Assembly: GCF_000418365.1 (NCBI RefSeq)
Contig: NC_021663.1
Span: forward strand, 2,108,001-2,172,000
Direction of reading: 5' to 3'
Length of the DNA: 64,000 nucleotides
From: Corynebacterium terpenotabidum Y-11
Lineage (GTDB): Bacteria > Actinomycetota > Actinomycetes > Mycobacteriales > Mycobacteriaceae
The notes under the pieces were generated by a model. That model did no database searches and had not been told where the DNA came from. It saw only the letters and a program-made list of their open reading frames with translations. This document shows, piece after piece, positions 26,593 to 36,051 of this stretch (position 1 is the stretch's first letter; the number at the start of each line of letters is the position of its first letter). The position numbers and the translations under genes are program-made.

Positions 26593-27290
26593 GCGGCACA
26601 GGCATCACAGACACCCTCGTCCTCGCGAAGGACACCGACTGGGACTACCTCTCCCCGATGTTCCGGGAGGCCATCGGGCAGACGCTCTACATGGCGATCT
26701 GGGGCCTCGTCGGCGGTGGACTTATCGGCCTTGTCCTCGGCATCCTGCTGTACACCACCCGTGGCGGCGGTGTGCTGGCCAACCGGCCGACATTCTGGAC
26801 CCTCAATGTGCTGGTCAACATCGTCCGGCCGATCCCGTTCATCATCCTGCTGACCGCGCTGGGACCGTTGACGAAGATCGTCGTCGGAACGATCCTCGGC
26901 ATCAACGCGGCGACCTTCGCGATCATCATCGCCGCCGCGTTCGGTGCCGCCCGTATCGTCGAGCAGAACCTCGTCGGTATCGACCCGGGCGTCATCGAGG
27001 CGGCCCGGGCGATGGGTGCGTCCCCGCTGCGGATCATCTTCACGGTGATCATCCCCGAAGCGCTCGGCCCGTTGATCCTCGGCGCGACGTTCATGTTCAT
27101 CGCGATTGTCGACATGTCCGCGATGGCCGGTTACGTCGGCGCCGGTGGTCTGGGTGACTTCGCCATCCAGTACGGTTACCGTGCCTTCGACAACAACGTC
27201 ACCTACGTCACCCTGGTCGTCATCATCGTCATCGTCCAGGTGGCCCAGCTGTTCGGCAACTGGCTGGCGCGCAGGATCATGCGCCGGTAG
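26589..27290 (+). CDS. metI: methionine ABC transporter permease
   Basis: 233-residue MetI-type permease with five membrane segments. The EAA motif GVIEAARAMGASPLRIIFTVIIPEALGP couples to MetN. The ATG overlaps the metN stop (ATGA). The gene converges with the sucrase/ferredoxin-like gene 10 nt away, with no room for more than a shared terminator inside the genes. Confidence 0.95.
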   Translation: MSGTGITDTLVLAKDTDWDYLSPMFREAIGQTLYMAIWGLVGGGLIGLVLGILLYTTRGGGVLANRPTFWTLNVLVNIVRPIPFIILLTALGPLTKIVVGTILGINAATFAIIIAAAFGAARIVEQNLVGIDPGVIEAARAMGASPLRIIFTVIIPEALGPLILGATFMFIAIVDMSAMAGYVGAGGLGDFAIQYGYRAFDNNVTYVTLVVIIVIVQVAQLFGNWLARRIMRR

Positions 27291-27300
27291 CTACTGCGGA

Positions 27301-28644
27301 TCAGGCGGTGGGATCCCCGGTGATCTCCACCACCTCGGTCGCGACCCAGGAGCGTCCCGCCTTCGGCTTGTCCCCGCAGGAGGAGACCACCGGGTAGCAC
27401 CGCTGCGATTCCAGGGTGACCAGCCAGGTGCGGGCATCGCGCTGCGTGGCGGGATCAGCGGGACGGGTGACGCGCAGCACCGGGGCGCCCTTCCGGTGCC
27501 TGTCGTGGCTCTTCTCCGGGCGCCGCTGACCGTCGGACGCATAGCCCGCCGCATAGGCACTGTACTTCCCGTACCTGCTGTACTTTCCGTACACCCCGTG
27601 GGCGATCGCCGCCTCCTTCACCGCCCGCTCATAGTCGTCGATCGGCCGGAAATGCCCCTGCCGCTTCAGTGCCTTGAGTTCCTCGTAGCGTCCGGTGATC
27701 TTCATCTCGATGCGCTGCGTCATCAACTCACCGGCACGACGACGCAACTCTTCGGGCACCATCGCCGCCACGGCGGCGTAGTCGGCGGCCGGATCGGGTG
27801 CACCGTCGATGAGTGTCGGGGACGCAGGGATCTCCGGCGACACCGGCTCCACACCCTCCGCCACGTGCTTCCCGACGGTCAGCTCCCCCAGCCCGGCAGG
27901 CTCCCCCTCCTCCGCCAACACGGCGGCGACGGCCAGCTCAGCGACCTGGGCACGTCCGTCGAGCGTCCCATGGCCACGGTTCCCGGCCACGGGGAGACGC
28001 CCAGCGAGGACGTCGTCGAGCATGGCCTCCGCACCGTGGAGGTCCAGGGTGCCGAAGGAGTAGTTCCACGGCAGCAGGATCATCGCCGGGGCGAAGCGGT
28101 GCCCCTTGGTGTGCGAGGCCTCCCACACGATGTCCGGGTACTTCTCGTGCAACCCTGCGGCCAGCGGGCGCCCCTTCACCGCACAGCACCGGTCGCGCTT
28201 ACCGTGGGTACACACCAGCAGCAGCGGATGATCGACCCGGACCGCACCGGGCACGGCACCCGGGGTGGACAGGTCCACCCCGGTGAGTTCCTCCGGGCCG
28301 GACAGTTCCAGACGCTCCAACGTCGGGGGTTCGGCGGTGGCGTCCGCGATGTAGAGGGTGACGCGGTCGCGGTCCTCCTGGCCGGCACGACCGGGCCGCC
28401 GGATGAACTGCAGCTGAGCTCGGTACCTCTTCAACCAGCGCTTGATCTGCCCGGTGAGTTCCTTGCCGAGCGCGTCTCCGTCGAGGATGTCCTTCCCCCA
28501 GTTGCGGGAGTGTTCCAGGACGACGAACAGCCCGCCGGTTTTCGCGGTGCCGGGCAGGGGCTCCTGTGTCGCGTCGGAGCACAGGGTCGGCAGCGCCGAT
28601 GCTTCCTTGACCTGGCCTGACCGGGGATTCCGCGTAGTAGACAT
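27301..28644 (-). CDS. sucrase/ferredoxin-like family protein
   Basis: 447 residues. The N-terminal region up to about residue 200 is a thioredoxin-like ferredoxin fold of the Suc_Fer-like family, seen in VCTHGKRDRCCAVKGRPLA, YPDIVWEASHTKGHRFAPAMILLPWNYSFG and PALCSDAT-type start; the paired Cys may bind a 2Fe-2S cluster. The last 70 residues contain a further conserved Cys pair region (QRCYPVVSSCGDKPK). Between them is a long helical insert ending in a tyrosine-rich repeat (YGKYSRYGKYSAY). Role unknown. It starts 11 nt after the imuB stop on the same strand, so SOS read-through is possible. ATG 28644 is the first in frame. Confidence 0.8.
   Translation of the reverse strand: MSTTRNPRSGQVKEASALPTLCSDATQEPLPGTAKTGGLFVVLEHSRNWGKDILDGDALGKELTGQIKRWLKRYRAQLQFIRRPGRAGQEDRDRVTLYIADATAEPPTLERLELSGPEELTGVDLSTPGAVPGAVRVDHPLLLVCTHGKRDRCCAVKGRPLAAGLHEKYPDIVWEASHTKGHRFAPAMILLPWNYSFGTLDLHGAEAMLDDVLAGRLPVAGNRGHGTLDGRAQVAELAVAAVLAEEGEPAGLGELTVGKHVAEGVEPVSPEIPASPTLIDGAPDPAADYAAVAAMVPEELRRRAGELMTQRIEMKITGRYEELKALKRQGHFRPIDDYERAVKEAAIAHGVYGKYSRYGKYSAYAAGYASDGQRRPEKSHDRHRKGAPVLRVTRPADPATQRDARTWLVTLESQRCYPVVSSCGDKPKAGRSWVATEVVEITGDPTA
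27561..27592. repeat. 18-nt tandem repeat inside the sucrase/ferredoxin-like gene
   Basis: TGTACTTCCCGTAC (27561-27574) recurs as TGTACTTTCCGTAC (27579-27592) with an 18-nt period, encoding two copies of a six-residue tyrosine/lysine unit. Confidence 0.8.
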
Positions 28645-28655
28645 ACCTGTAGATT

Positions 28656-30233
28656 CTAGTAGCTCCCCTCGATGATCCAGGAACCGTCACGGCACACCAG
28701 CAGGTGGGCGGCAGGCTCGTCGGTGGCGATCTGCAGTCGGGCGTAACGACGGGCGGCGGGGGCGTCCCACCACTGTTCATCGACCGGCCACGGACCGGCC
28801 CAACCGGTGACCGTCCACTGGCCCTCACCGCGACACAGCGTCGCCGGGGCGGCGGTCACCAGGCCGCGGCCGGTCACGCCCACCGGCACCCCCGTGGCGT
28901 CCAGCAGTCGGACGCCCGCCCCCGAGACCAGGCCGGGGAGCGGGGCAGGCAGTTCGCCGTCCCAGGAGCGGGTGGACAGGGCCTGCACCTCAGCCGGGTC
29001 CTCCTCCCCGTAGGGGACGGTGAGGACACGGTCGGTGACGCGGCGGCCGCCGCGGTGGACCGGGCGTCGCACCGCAGGCACACCGATGAGTGCCTGGGCG
29101 CGGGCGGCGGCCGACCGGGCGGCACGGATGCCGTCATCGGGTCCACCCCACAGGGTGTCGACGACATCCCCGGCGGGGACGCACTCCACCGGTGTGAGGG
29201 TGACCGAGCGGATGCCTGCGCCACCGTCAGCGTCCTCGCCGCCTCGACCGCTGATGCGGGTGAGCCAACCGTCGAGCTGCCAGCGAATGCGCTGGGCGGT
29301 GTCCTCCTCCCCCAGTGGTTCGCGGCACCGCCAGAGCCGTTCCACGCTCGCCGGACCGGTGTACCCCTCGGGCGGAGCGAGGGTCGCGGTAACCGACAGG
29401 CGCAGGCAGGCCAGTCCGGCGGCGGCCAGGGCATCGTGCAGTCGGGCGGCGGCACGGCGGGCGAGGAAGGCCGCTGCCTCGGTGGAGGTCACCGGCTCCT
29501 CAGGTTCGAGGGTCACCTGGGGTGGGCCGGTGACCTGCACCGGGGAGACCGTGCGTTCGGGTTCCCCGGAGGCGATGCGGTGCCAGGTGGCGGCCCCGGC
29601 GCCGAAACGTCCGACCACATCCCGGCGGGGCAGGGCGGCGAAGTCCGCCACGGTGCGGATGCCGAGCCCGGTCAGCGTCTCCACCAGGTCGACCGGTGCG
29701 CCGAGCGCGGGTTCGGAGGTCAGCACCTGCAACGGCTGCGCCGCCAGCCACGACGCCGATCCTCCCGGGGCGAGCGTCTCCCCGTGGGCGGCCGCCCAGA
29801 CGGCGGTGACGAGGTCGTCCGCCACGCCGGGCAGGCAGTCCGCACCGGAACGGGCGACGGCGTCCACCAGGAGTTCCACCGCGCGGTGTTCGGACCCGTA
29901 GTAGCGGGTCAGGGACTGCGCGGGGACGGCCAACAGGCCGGGACGCAGCGTCTCCACGGCGGCGGTGACCTGTTCCAGACCGGCGAGAACCTCCTCGTGC
30001 GCGGTCGCCTCGGCCGCATTGTCGACCGCCCCCACGGTCAGCGCCGGGCACAGGCCGAGAGCGTGCCTGGCTGTCATCCCGGGGCGGACGCCGACCCGGC
30101 GGGCGGCCCGATTCGCGGCACCGATGCGATGGTTGTCGACAACGGCGGCGGGGGCCAGCAGGTCCCAGCCGTGGGTGACGGCAACAACGTACACCGGCCA
30201 GTCCGGGAAGAGCAGGGCGACGGTGCGGCTCAC
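28656..30233 (-). CDS. imuB: ImuB, inactive Y-family polymerase-like mutasome protein
   Basis: 525 residues. The N-terminus RTVALLFPDWPVYVVAV has the Y-family strand but with the catalytic acidic residues lost, as is usual for ImuB; then GVRPGMTARHALGLCPAL, the fingers/thumb with a helix-hairpin-helix (ETLTGLGIRTVADFAALPRRDVVGRFG), and a long C-terminal part that in the family binds the sliding clamp and DnaE2. It bridges ImuA', DnaE2 and the clamp at lesions. GTG at 30233 overlaps the imuA' stop (GTGA). The gene lies 4 kb away from dnaE2, separated by the methionine importer and the ferredoxin-like gene. Confidence 0.9.
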   Translation of the reverse strand: MSRTVALLFPDWPVYVVAVTHGWDLLAPAAVVDNHRIGAANRAARRVGVRPGMTARHALGLCPALTVGAVDNAAEATAHEEVLAGLEQVTAAVETLRPGLLAVPAQSLTRYYGSEHRAVELLVDAVARSGADCLPGVADDLVTAVWAAAHGETLAPGGSASWLAAQPLQVLTSEPALGAPVDLVETLTGLGIRTVADFAALPRRDVVGRFGAGAATWHRIASGEPERTVSPVQVTGPPQVTLEPEEPVTSTEAAAFLARRAAARLHDALAAAGLACLRLSVTATLAPPEGYTGPASVERLWRCREPLGEEDTAQRIRWQLDGWLTRISGRGGEDADGGAGIRSVTLTPVECVPAGDVVDTLWGGPDDGIRAARSAAARAQALIGVPAVRRPVHRGGRRVTDRVLTVPYGEEDPAEVQALSTRSWDGELPAPLPGLVSGAGVRLLDATGVPVGVTGRGLVTAAPATLCRGEGQWTVTGWAGPWPVDEQWWDAPAARRYARLQIATDEPAAHLLVCRDGSWIIEGSY

Positions 30234-30967
30234 CGGGCACGCTCCAGCGGTGCGGGGAGGTGTTCCGCCACGGTACCGGCCCGGTCACCGATCTGCTCCC
30301 GGAAGGTCACCGGCGGCTGCCCCTGCCCATGTGCCCGGCCGGTGAGGGTGACGCCGCGGATCCGCCCGGACCCGCGGCCGAGACCGGTGACGCCCTCCAC
30401 CTGCCAGTCGAGGTGCAGCCGGGCCCCGGGCCAGCCGCCACAGACCACCAGGGCACAGCGGCTGCGCCGCAGCCGGGCCTCCACCGGACGGGCGGCGGTG
30501 GGGGTCACCGGAGTGACGACGCGGTAGATGACGAGGTCCAGGCCCTCGACGAGGGTGCCGAGGACCGCACCGGTGTGCGGGGTGGCATCCGGGATGAGCA
30601 CGGTGCGGTCGAGGTCCCCGCCGGTGGCGGCCACGGCGGCGAGGGAGAGCTGCGGGTAGTCGACCACGGCGGCGCACCCGCCGGCAGCGGTGACCGTGGC
30701 CAGCAGGTCGACGAGGGCGGTGGGGCAGGCGGTGACCTCGGTGACCGCACCGCGGGGCAGGCCGCCACGGGTGAGGTGGCGGCCGAGCCAAGCGGGGACG
30801 CCGAGGGTGGCAGTGGTGGCCGGGACCGGTTCGTTCACCGGGGCCGGAGCGGACGCGGCAGGCTGCGCTTCGCCGGTGATGAGGGTGATCCGACGACGCA
30901 GATCATCGACCACATCAGCGACCGCACCGACGGCCGCACCACCGCCTGTGGACCGCGCTCCGGACAT
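30230..30967 (-). CDS. imuA': ImuA' mutasome accessory protein
   Basis: 245-residue RecA-like fold protein lacking a good Walker A, encoded upstream of and overlapping imuB. PAWLGRHLTRGGLPRGAVTEVTACPTALVDLLATVTAAGGCAAVVDYPQLS is the conserved core. ATG 30967 has GAGGAGG 8 nt upstream; a GTG at 31012 would add 15 residues with a poorer ribosome site. A LexA-like box lies 100 nt before the start. Works with ImuB and DnaE2 in SOS mutagenesis. Confidence 0.85.
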   Translation of the reverse strand: MSGARSTGGGAAVGAVADVVDDLRRRITLITGEAQPAASAPAPVNEPVPATTATLGVPAWLGRHLTRGGLPRGAVTEVTACPTALVDLLATVTAAGGCAAVVDYPQLSLAAVAATGGDLDRTVLIPDATPHTGAVLGTLVEGLDLVIYRVVTPVTPTAARPVEARLRRSRCALVVCGGWPGARLHLDWQVEGVTGLGRGSGRIRGVTLTGRAHGQGQPPVTFREQIGDRAGTVAEHLPAPLERAR

Positions 30968-31066
30968 GACACCAACCTCCTCGCCATCCGCTGTAACCTG
31001 GCTTTTCCGCACTCCACCTGGTCTACCGGGCGGTGCGGACCGTCCACTGACGGACAGTACCGATCA

Positions 31067-31082
31067 TCAAACACCTGTTCGA
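31067..31082 (-). promoter_or_regulatory. LexA (SOS) box upstream of imuA'-imuB
   Basis: TCAAACACCTGTTCGA is two changes from TCGAACATNTGTTCGA. It sits between the divergent imuA' and the small membrane protein gene, 100 nt from the imuA' ATG. Confidence 0.72.
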
Positions 31083-31145
31083 TACTGGGCGTCAAGCCCG
31101 CTGGTTGAGGACAGGTCGGTGACGCAGACCGGTAGACTGCCGCAC

Positions 31146-31580
31146 ATGGCGACTGCGAAACGGAACAGGGGGACAGCCGTGCCGACCCCTGTCCCCGACA
31201 CCCCCGCCCCGCTGCGCATCGGAGCTGCTGCCCTGTTCGGGCTCGGAGTCGGATTCCTCGCTACCCCGCTCGACCGCACGCTCCAGGCCGTCGCACTGGT
31301 GCTCTTCCTCGGCGTCGGCCTGCTGTGGATCTTCAGCCACCCCTACCGGCGCGATGTCCGCGCCGCCGTGGAGAGCCGCGGTCACCGCTACTCCACGAAA
31401 GTCAGCCAGCTGGTCCCCCTGCTACCGCTCTGGTTCGCCCTCATGCTGGTGCCCGGCCTGGCCCTGGACAACTGGTTCGCCGGCCTGGGCATCGCCGTGG
31501 TCGCCGCGGGCTACAGCTGGCTGATCATCCCCTACATCGACGGGACCCACGCCACGGCGAAGCTCCCCGTCACGGAGTGA
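31146..31580 (+). CDS. small membrane protein of unknown function (DUF3099-like)
   Basis: 144 residues with about four hydrophobic segments (30-46, 50-66, 92-108, 112-130 approximately) and the polar motif HPYRRDVRAAVESRGHRYS between the pairs. ATG 31146 is chosen since upstream codons encode no membrane protein. No catalytic motif. Divergent from imuA', convergent with guaA (7 nt). Confidence 0.72.
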   Translation: MATAKRNRGTAVPTPVPDTPAPLRIGAAALFGLGVGFLATPLDRTLQAVALVLFLGVGLLWIFSHPYRRDVRAAVESRGHRYSTKVSQLVPLLPLWFALMLVPGLALDNWFAGLGIAVVAAGYSWLIIPYIDGTHATAKLPVTE

Positions 31581-31587
31581 GCGGAAC

Positions 31588-33177
31588 TCACTCCCACTCG
31601 ATGGTTCCCGGCGGCTTACTCGTGACGTCGAGGACGACCCGGTTGATCTCCTCGACCTCGTTGGTGATCCGGGTCGAGATCTTCTCCAGCGTCTCATAGG
31701 GGACGCGGGTCCAGTCCGCGGTCATGGCGTCCTCACTGGACACCGGACGCAGCACGACCGGGTGACCGTAGGTCCGGCCGTCGCCCTGCACCCCCACGGA
31801 GCGGACGTCGGCGAGCAGCACGACCGGGCACTGCCAGATCACACCGTCCAGGCCGGCGACGGAGAGCTCCTCGCGGGCGATGGCGTCCGCTGAACGGAGG
31901 ATCTCCAGACGCTCCGCGGTGACCTCACCGATAATGCGGATGCCCAGGCCCGGCCCCGGGAAGGGCTGGCGCCCGACGATGATCTCCGGCAGGCCGAGCT
32001 CCCGGCCGACGGCCCGGACCTCGTCCTTGAACAGCAGCCGCAGCGGCTCGACAAGAGTGAACTCCACATCATCCGGCAGGCCGCCGACATTGTGGTGACT
32101 CTTGATGTTCGCGGTCCCCGACCCGCCACCGGACTCGACGACATCCGGGTACAGGGTGCCCTGCACCAGGAAATCGACCGTGGACCCTTCCGGCGCATCG
32201 TCCAGCACGCCGGCGACGGCACGCTCGAAAGAGCGGATGAATTCCGCGCCGATGGCCTTACGCTTCGCCTCCGGATCGGTGACCCCGGCGAGCTTGCTCA
32301 GGAACGCCTCACGCTCGTCGGCGGTGATCAACGTCGCACCGGTCGCCGCGACGAAGTCGGTCTCGACCTGTTCGCGCTCCCCCTGCCGCAGCAGACCGTG
32401 GTCGACGAAGACACAGGTCAGACGGTCACCGATAGCACGCTGCACCAGGGCAGCGGCCACTGCGGAATCCACGCCACCGGACAGGCCGCAGATCGCACGT
32501 CCGTCCGGACCGACCTGCTCACGGACAGCCTCGATGAGCTGCTCGGCGATATTGCCGGCGGTCCAGGTCGGCGCCAGCCCGGCGATCTCGTAGAGGAAGC
32601 GGGTCAGCACCTCCTGGCCGTGCGGGGAGTGCAGCACCTCGGGGTGGTACTGCACCCCGGCCATCCGCTTCGCCACGCACTCGAAGGCGGCGACCGGGGC
32701 ACCCTCGGAATGGGCGGTGACCTCGAAGCCCTCCGGGGCTTCCGAGACAGCGTCCCCGTGGGACATCCACACCTTGTGCGTCGTCTCGAAGCCGGTGTGC
32801 AGACACCCGCCGTCGACGGTCACGTCGGTGCGCCCGTACTCCCGGTCACCGGTCTGCGAGACCGTGCCGCCGAGGGCGTGGGTCATGGCCTGGAAGCCGT
32901 AGCAGATGCCGAAGACGGGGAGACCGAGGTCCAGCAGGCCGTCCTGCAGGGCCGGGGCACCGTCGGCGTAGACCGAGGACGGGCCACCGGAGAGGATCAG
33001 CGCCGCCGGGTTCTTCGCGGCGACCTCCTCGGCGGACATGGTGTGCGGGATGACCTCGGAGTAGATCCGTGCCTCACGGACGCGACGGGCGATGAGCTGC
33101 GCGTACTGGGCACCGAAATCCACCACGAGGACCGGGCGCGGAGTGCCCGGCGTGCTGGGGTTCTCTGGGTGCGTCAC
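31588..33177 (-). CDS. guaA: GMP synthase (glutamine-hydrolysing)
   Basis: 529 residues: class I glutamine amidotransferase (1-200; nucleophile Cys92 in GICYGFQ, His/Glu in GVQYHPE), ATP pyrophosphatase domain from about 215 with the PP-loop [10 protein letters not shown], and the C-terminal dimerisation domain ending GTIEWE. Converts XMP to GMP. Together with guaB and guaB3 on the same strand it is the conserved mycobacterial-type guanine block, interrupted here by the DJ-1/TetR/old yellow enzyme genes. Confidence 0.97.
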   Translation of the reverse strand: MTHPENPSTPGTPRPVLVVDFGAQYAQLIARRVREARIYSEVIPHTMSAEEVAAKNPAALILSGGPSSVYADGAPALQDGLLDLGLPVFGICYGFQAMTHALGGTVSQTGDREYGRTDVTVDGGCLHTGFETTHKVWMSHGDAVSEAPEGFEVTAHSEGAPVAAFECVAKRMAGVQYHPEVLHSPHGQEVLTRFLYEIAGLAPTWTAGNIAEQLIEAVREQVGPDGRAICGLSGGVDSAVAAALVQRAIGDRLTCVFVDHGLLRQGEREQVETDFVAATGATLITADEREAFLSKLAGVTDPEAKRKAIGAEFIRSFERAVAGVLDDAPEGSTVDFLVQGTLYPDVVESGGGSGTANIKSHHNVGGLPDDVEFTLVEPLRLLFKDEVRAVGRELGLPEIIVGRQPFPGPGLGIRIIGEVTAERLEILRSADAIAREELSVAGLDGVIWQCPVVLLADVRSVGVQGDGRTYGHPVVLRPVSSEDAMTADWTRVPYETLEKISTRITNEVEEINRVVLDVTSKPPGTIEWE

Positions 33178-33270
33178 GGTCGTCCACCTTACCCGACGTG
33201 CCGGAGGGTTCCCGAGCCAGCATCGGCAGAGCCCGGCGTCAGTCGGTACGAGGTCCGCGTCGATCCTCCG

Positions 33271-33978
33271 TCACGACCGGGACAACTCGGCGACGAGGGT
33301 CTCCGCGAGCTTCCTTGACGACTGCGGATTCTGACCGGTGAACAGGTTCCCGTCCCGGATGACATGCGGACGGAACGGCAGAAATGCCTTGTCATAGCGC
33401 ATCCCGATCGCTGTCAACCGGTCCTCCAGGAGCCAGGGCGCTTTCTTCGCGAAGGAGTTCACCAGTTCCTCCCTGTTCGACAGACCGGTCAGGTGCCGCC
33501 CGGCGAACGGAGTCGACCCGTCGTTGTCAACCGTTGCGAGCAGCGCGGCGGGTGCATGGCAGAGCAACGCCAGGGGGCGCCCGGACGCCAGCCGGTCAAT
33601 CAACATCTGCCCCGACACACGGTCGACGGCGAAATCCTCCATGGGACCGTGCCCTCCCGGGTAGAACACCAGGTCATACCGCTGCAGGTCGACACCGTAC
33701 AGGTCGACAGGATTGTCGAGCACCGGCGCAAGTTCGCTGAGCTGATTCCGGAACTTCCGCGCCGTCGTCGGCAGGATCCCGCCGGTCAGTCCCAGGCTGA
33801 GGTTGTCCACCACGGGGACCACAGCGCCGGGTGTGGCCACAGTGACCTCGAACCCTGCCCTGACGAAGATCCCGTAGGGGACGAGGAACTCCTCTGCCCA
33901 GAAGCCGGTCGGATGTTGGGTCCCGTCGGTCAACGTCCAGTGACGCGCCCCGGTGACCACCATGAGAACTGTAGGCAT
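33271..33978 (-). CDS. DJ-1/PfpI-superfamily protein (Hsp31-like)
   Basis: 235 residues of the type 1 glutamine-amidotransferase-like fold; the nucleophile elbow is ALLCHAPAALL, the preceding acid in YPGGHGPMED. Similar proteins act as glyoxalases/deglycases or chaperones. The ATG at 33978 has AGGAAAGG 7 nt upstream; the frame extends nine codons further without support. Same strand as, and 91 nt downstream of, the TetR gene, so possibly in the same stress regulon. Confidence 0.85.
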   Translation of the reverse strand: MPTVLMVVTGARHWTLTDGTQHPTGFWAEEFLVPYGIFVRAGFEVTVATPGAVVPVVDNLSLGLTGGILPTTARKFRNQLSELAPVLDNPVDLYGVDLQRYDLVFYPGGHGPMEDFAVDRVSGQMLIDRLASGRPLALLCHAPAALLATVDNDGSTPFAGRHLTGLSNREELVNSFAKKAPWLLEDRLTAIGMRYDKAFLPFRPHVIRDGNLFTGQNPQSSRKLAETLVAELSRS

Positions 33979-34069
33979 GATCAGGCCTTTCCTGCGTACG
34001 GTCAACAGTCCGCTCCAGCCTAGAAGACGAAGTGTTCACCGTCAACATCTGGACATCCGGACAGACCTC

Positions 34070-34651
34070 TCACCGTTCCGGAACCACCGCCCCGAAGGCC
34101 CCCCTGACCTGCTCCTCGAGCAGGTCGTCCGACGCAGACTGGAGTTTCCCGTCCAGGTACAGGCACGCCAGTCCATGAACCGCCGCCCACAGGCCAGTCG
34201 CCAGATCATTCCGGGACGCCTCCGTCCTGTCCGGATACACCGACGTCAGCGTGGCTGCCAGCGCCTCTCGAAGGGTAGTGGCAGCCCTCACCCGCTCATC
34301 GTCGCCGTCATCGCACTCGTCCCCGAACATCAACCGGAACATCCGCGGACGACGCAGCGCAAAGCGGACGTAGGTGACGGCGAAATCCGCCAGATCCTCC
34401 GGCCGCTCCGGCATCCGGCCACCGACGGAGAGGTCGACCGCAAGTGCACGAAACCCTTCCGTCGCAACAGCGGACTCCAGCCTGGAGCGGTCGGAAAAGT
34501 GACGGTACGGCGCAGTCTGAGAAACCCCGACCTCCCGGGCGACACCGCGCAGCGAGAACCGCTCGCCCCGCTCCAGCATGTCGACAGCGGAATCGATCAG
34601 CGCCTGTCGCAGATTGCCGTGATGGTACTCGTCACCTCGGGAAGTTGACAT
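34070..34651 (-). CDS. TetR-family regulator
   Basis: 193 residues. N-terminal HTH: NLRQALIDSAVDMLERGERFSLRGVAREVGVSQTAPYRHFSDRSRLESAV; the ligand domain follows (WHG-type, with LWAAVHGLACLYLDGKL). ATG 34651 is chosen since GGAGGAG lies 9 nt upstream; an ATG at 34669 is part of that ribosome site. Divergent from the flavin oxidoreductase gene, over a 64-nt region containing an inverted repeat that covers its own start codon. Most likely represses itself and the oxidoreductase. Confidence 0.9.
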   Translation of the reverse strand: MSTSRGDEYHHGNLRQALIDSAVDMLERGERFSLRGVAREVGVSQTAPYRHFSDRSRLESAVATEGFRALAVDLSVGGRMPERPEDLADFAVTYVRFALRRPRMFRLMFGDECDDGDDERVRAATTLREALAATLTSVYPDRTEASRNDLATGLWAAVHGLACLYLDGKLQSASDDLLEEQVRGAFGAVVPER

Positions 34652-34691
34652 TGCTAACATCTCCTCCATAGCGTGATGTTGCCATTGTTCA
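34645..34691. promoter_or_regulatory. probable TetR operator
   Basis: Imperfect inverted repeat: TTGACATTGCTAACATC (34645-34661) and GATGTTGCCATTGTTCA (34675-34691), 13 nt apart, spanning the TetR start codon and the promoter region of the divergent oxidoreductase. Inference from symmetry and position. Confidence 0.6.
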
Positions 34692-34715
34692 CATCGTTAC
34701 CTGTCTGAGGAAATC

Positions 34716-35999
34716 ATGACACACGACCTCTTCGAACCCCTCACACTCCCGAACGGACAGATCCTGCCGAACCGCATCGCCAAAGCCGCGATGGAGGAAA
34801 ACATGGCCGCCACAGGTCAGCTTCCAGGTCGTCACCTGGACACCCTCTACCGGACCTGGGCACTCGGCGGCGCGGGCCTGTTGATCACCGGAAACGTCAT
34901 GGTCCATGACGCGGCCATGACCGGGCCTGCCGGTGTCGTCCTCGATGAACGTAGCCCGCTCGACCCCTTCCGTGACTGGGCCATCGCCGCCCACAGCGGC
35001 GGAGGTCGCGTGTGGATGCAGATCAACCATCCGGGACGACAGGTGAAGGCGAACATGCCCGGAGTTGCCTGGGGCCCGTCGACGAACCGGGTGAACACCG
35101 GCCGCACCAGTGCCCTGTTCGCTGAGGCTCATGCGATGACCGCGGAGCACATCGCCGACACCGTCCGCCGCTTCGTGACCACTGCCGTCCTGGCACAGGA
35201 GACCGGCTTCGATGGCGTCGAGGTCCACGCCGCCCACGGCTACCTGTTGTCCCAGTTCCTCTCCCCGCTGACGAATCTCCGTACCGACGACTGGGGTGGC
35301 AGTCTGCACAACCGGTCGCGCCTACTTCTCGACATCGTCCGCGGTATCCGCGCATCCGTCCGCCCGGATTTCGCGGTCGCCGTGAAGCTGAACTCCGCGG
35401 ACTTCCAACGCGGCGGATTCGACAGTGGGGATGCCGCACAGGTCATCTCCTGGCTGGCCCCGTTGGGAGTCGACCTGGTCGAATTGTCCGGCGGGAGCTA
35501 CGAAAGCCCGGCCATGACCGGAAACGCCGACGAGGCAACGGACCGGCGTTCCGCGCGTACCGCGGCCAGGGAAGCATACTTCCTGGAACTCGCGACTCAG
35601 CTTGTCGACGACAGCCCCCTGCCCTTGATGGTCACCGGCGGGGTGAAACGGCTCCCGGTGGCGCAGGAGGTGATCGACAGCGGTGTCGCTGTCGTCGGCA
35701 TGGCGACAGCGCTCGCCTACCGCCCGGATCTCCCGTCCCGATGGCGGAGCGGTGCCGCTGACGACGTGACCCTGCCGGACATCCGGATCCGTGACCGGGC
35801 CGTGGCCTCTGCCGCATCGATGTCCAGGGTCCGCCACCAGTTACGTAGGTTGGGTCGGGGCGCAACCCCCTCTCCCCGGACAAGCGCCCTGCTCGCCTTC
35901 GGCGCTGACCAGATCAGGGAAATCCTCTCCCGCCGCAGATACCGCCGGTGGCTCGAGCACCGGTCCGTGGAGAACCAGTCCTCGTCATTGCCGGACTGA
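34716..35999 (+). CDS. NADH:flavin oxidoreductase, old yellow enzyme family
   Basis: 427-residue FMN TIM-barrel protein. FEPLTLPNGQILPNRIAKAAMEE at the N-terminus, INHPGRQV (substrate-side His), DGVEVHAAHGYLLSQFLSPLTNLRTDDWGGSLHNRSR (the family signature), and MVTGGVKRLP (phosphate loop). Probably reduces alpha,beta-unsaturated carbonyls or xenobiotics. Regulated in all likelihood by the divergent TetR protein. Confidence 0.9.
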   Translation: MTHDLFEPLTLPNGQILPNRIAKAAMEENMAATGQLPGRHLDTLYRTWALGGAGLLITGNVMVHDAAMTGPAGVVLDERSPLDPFRDWAIAAHSGGGRVWMQINHPGRQVKANMPGVAWGPSTNRVNTGRTSALFAEAHAMTAEHIADTVRRFVTTAVLAQETGFDGVEVHAAHGYLLSQFLSPLTNLRTDDWGGSLHNRSRLLLDIVRGIRASVRPDFAVAVKLNSADFQRGGFDSGDAAQVISWLAPLGVDLVELSGGSYESPAMTGNADEATDRRSARTAAREAYFLELATQLVDDSPLPLMVTGGVKRLPVAQEVIDSGVAVVGMATALAYRPDLPSRWRSGAADDVTLPDIRIRDRAVASAASMSRVRHQLRRLGRGATPSPRTSALLAFGADQIREILSRRRYRRWLEHRSVENQSSSLPD

Positions 36000-36051
36000 C
36001 CACCCGAGGTGCACCCGGGGCACGGCGGGCGGCGAAACCTGCCTGCTCAGA

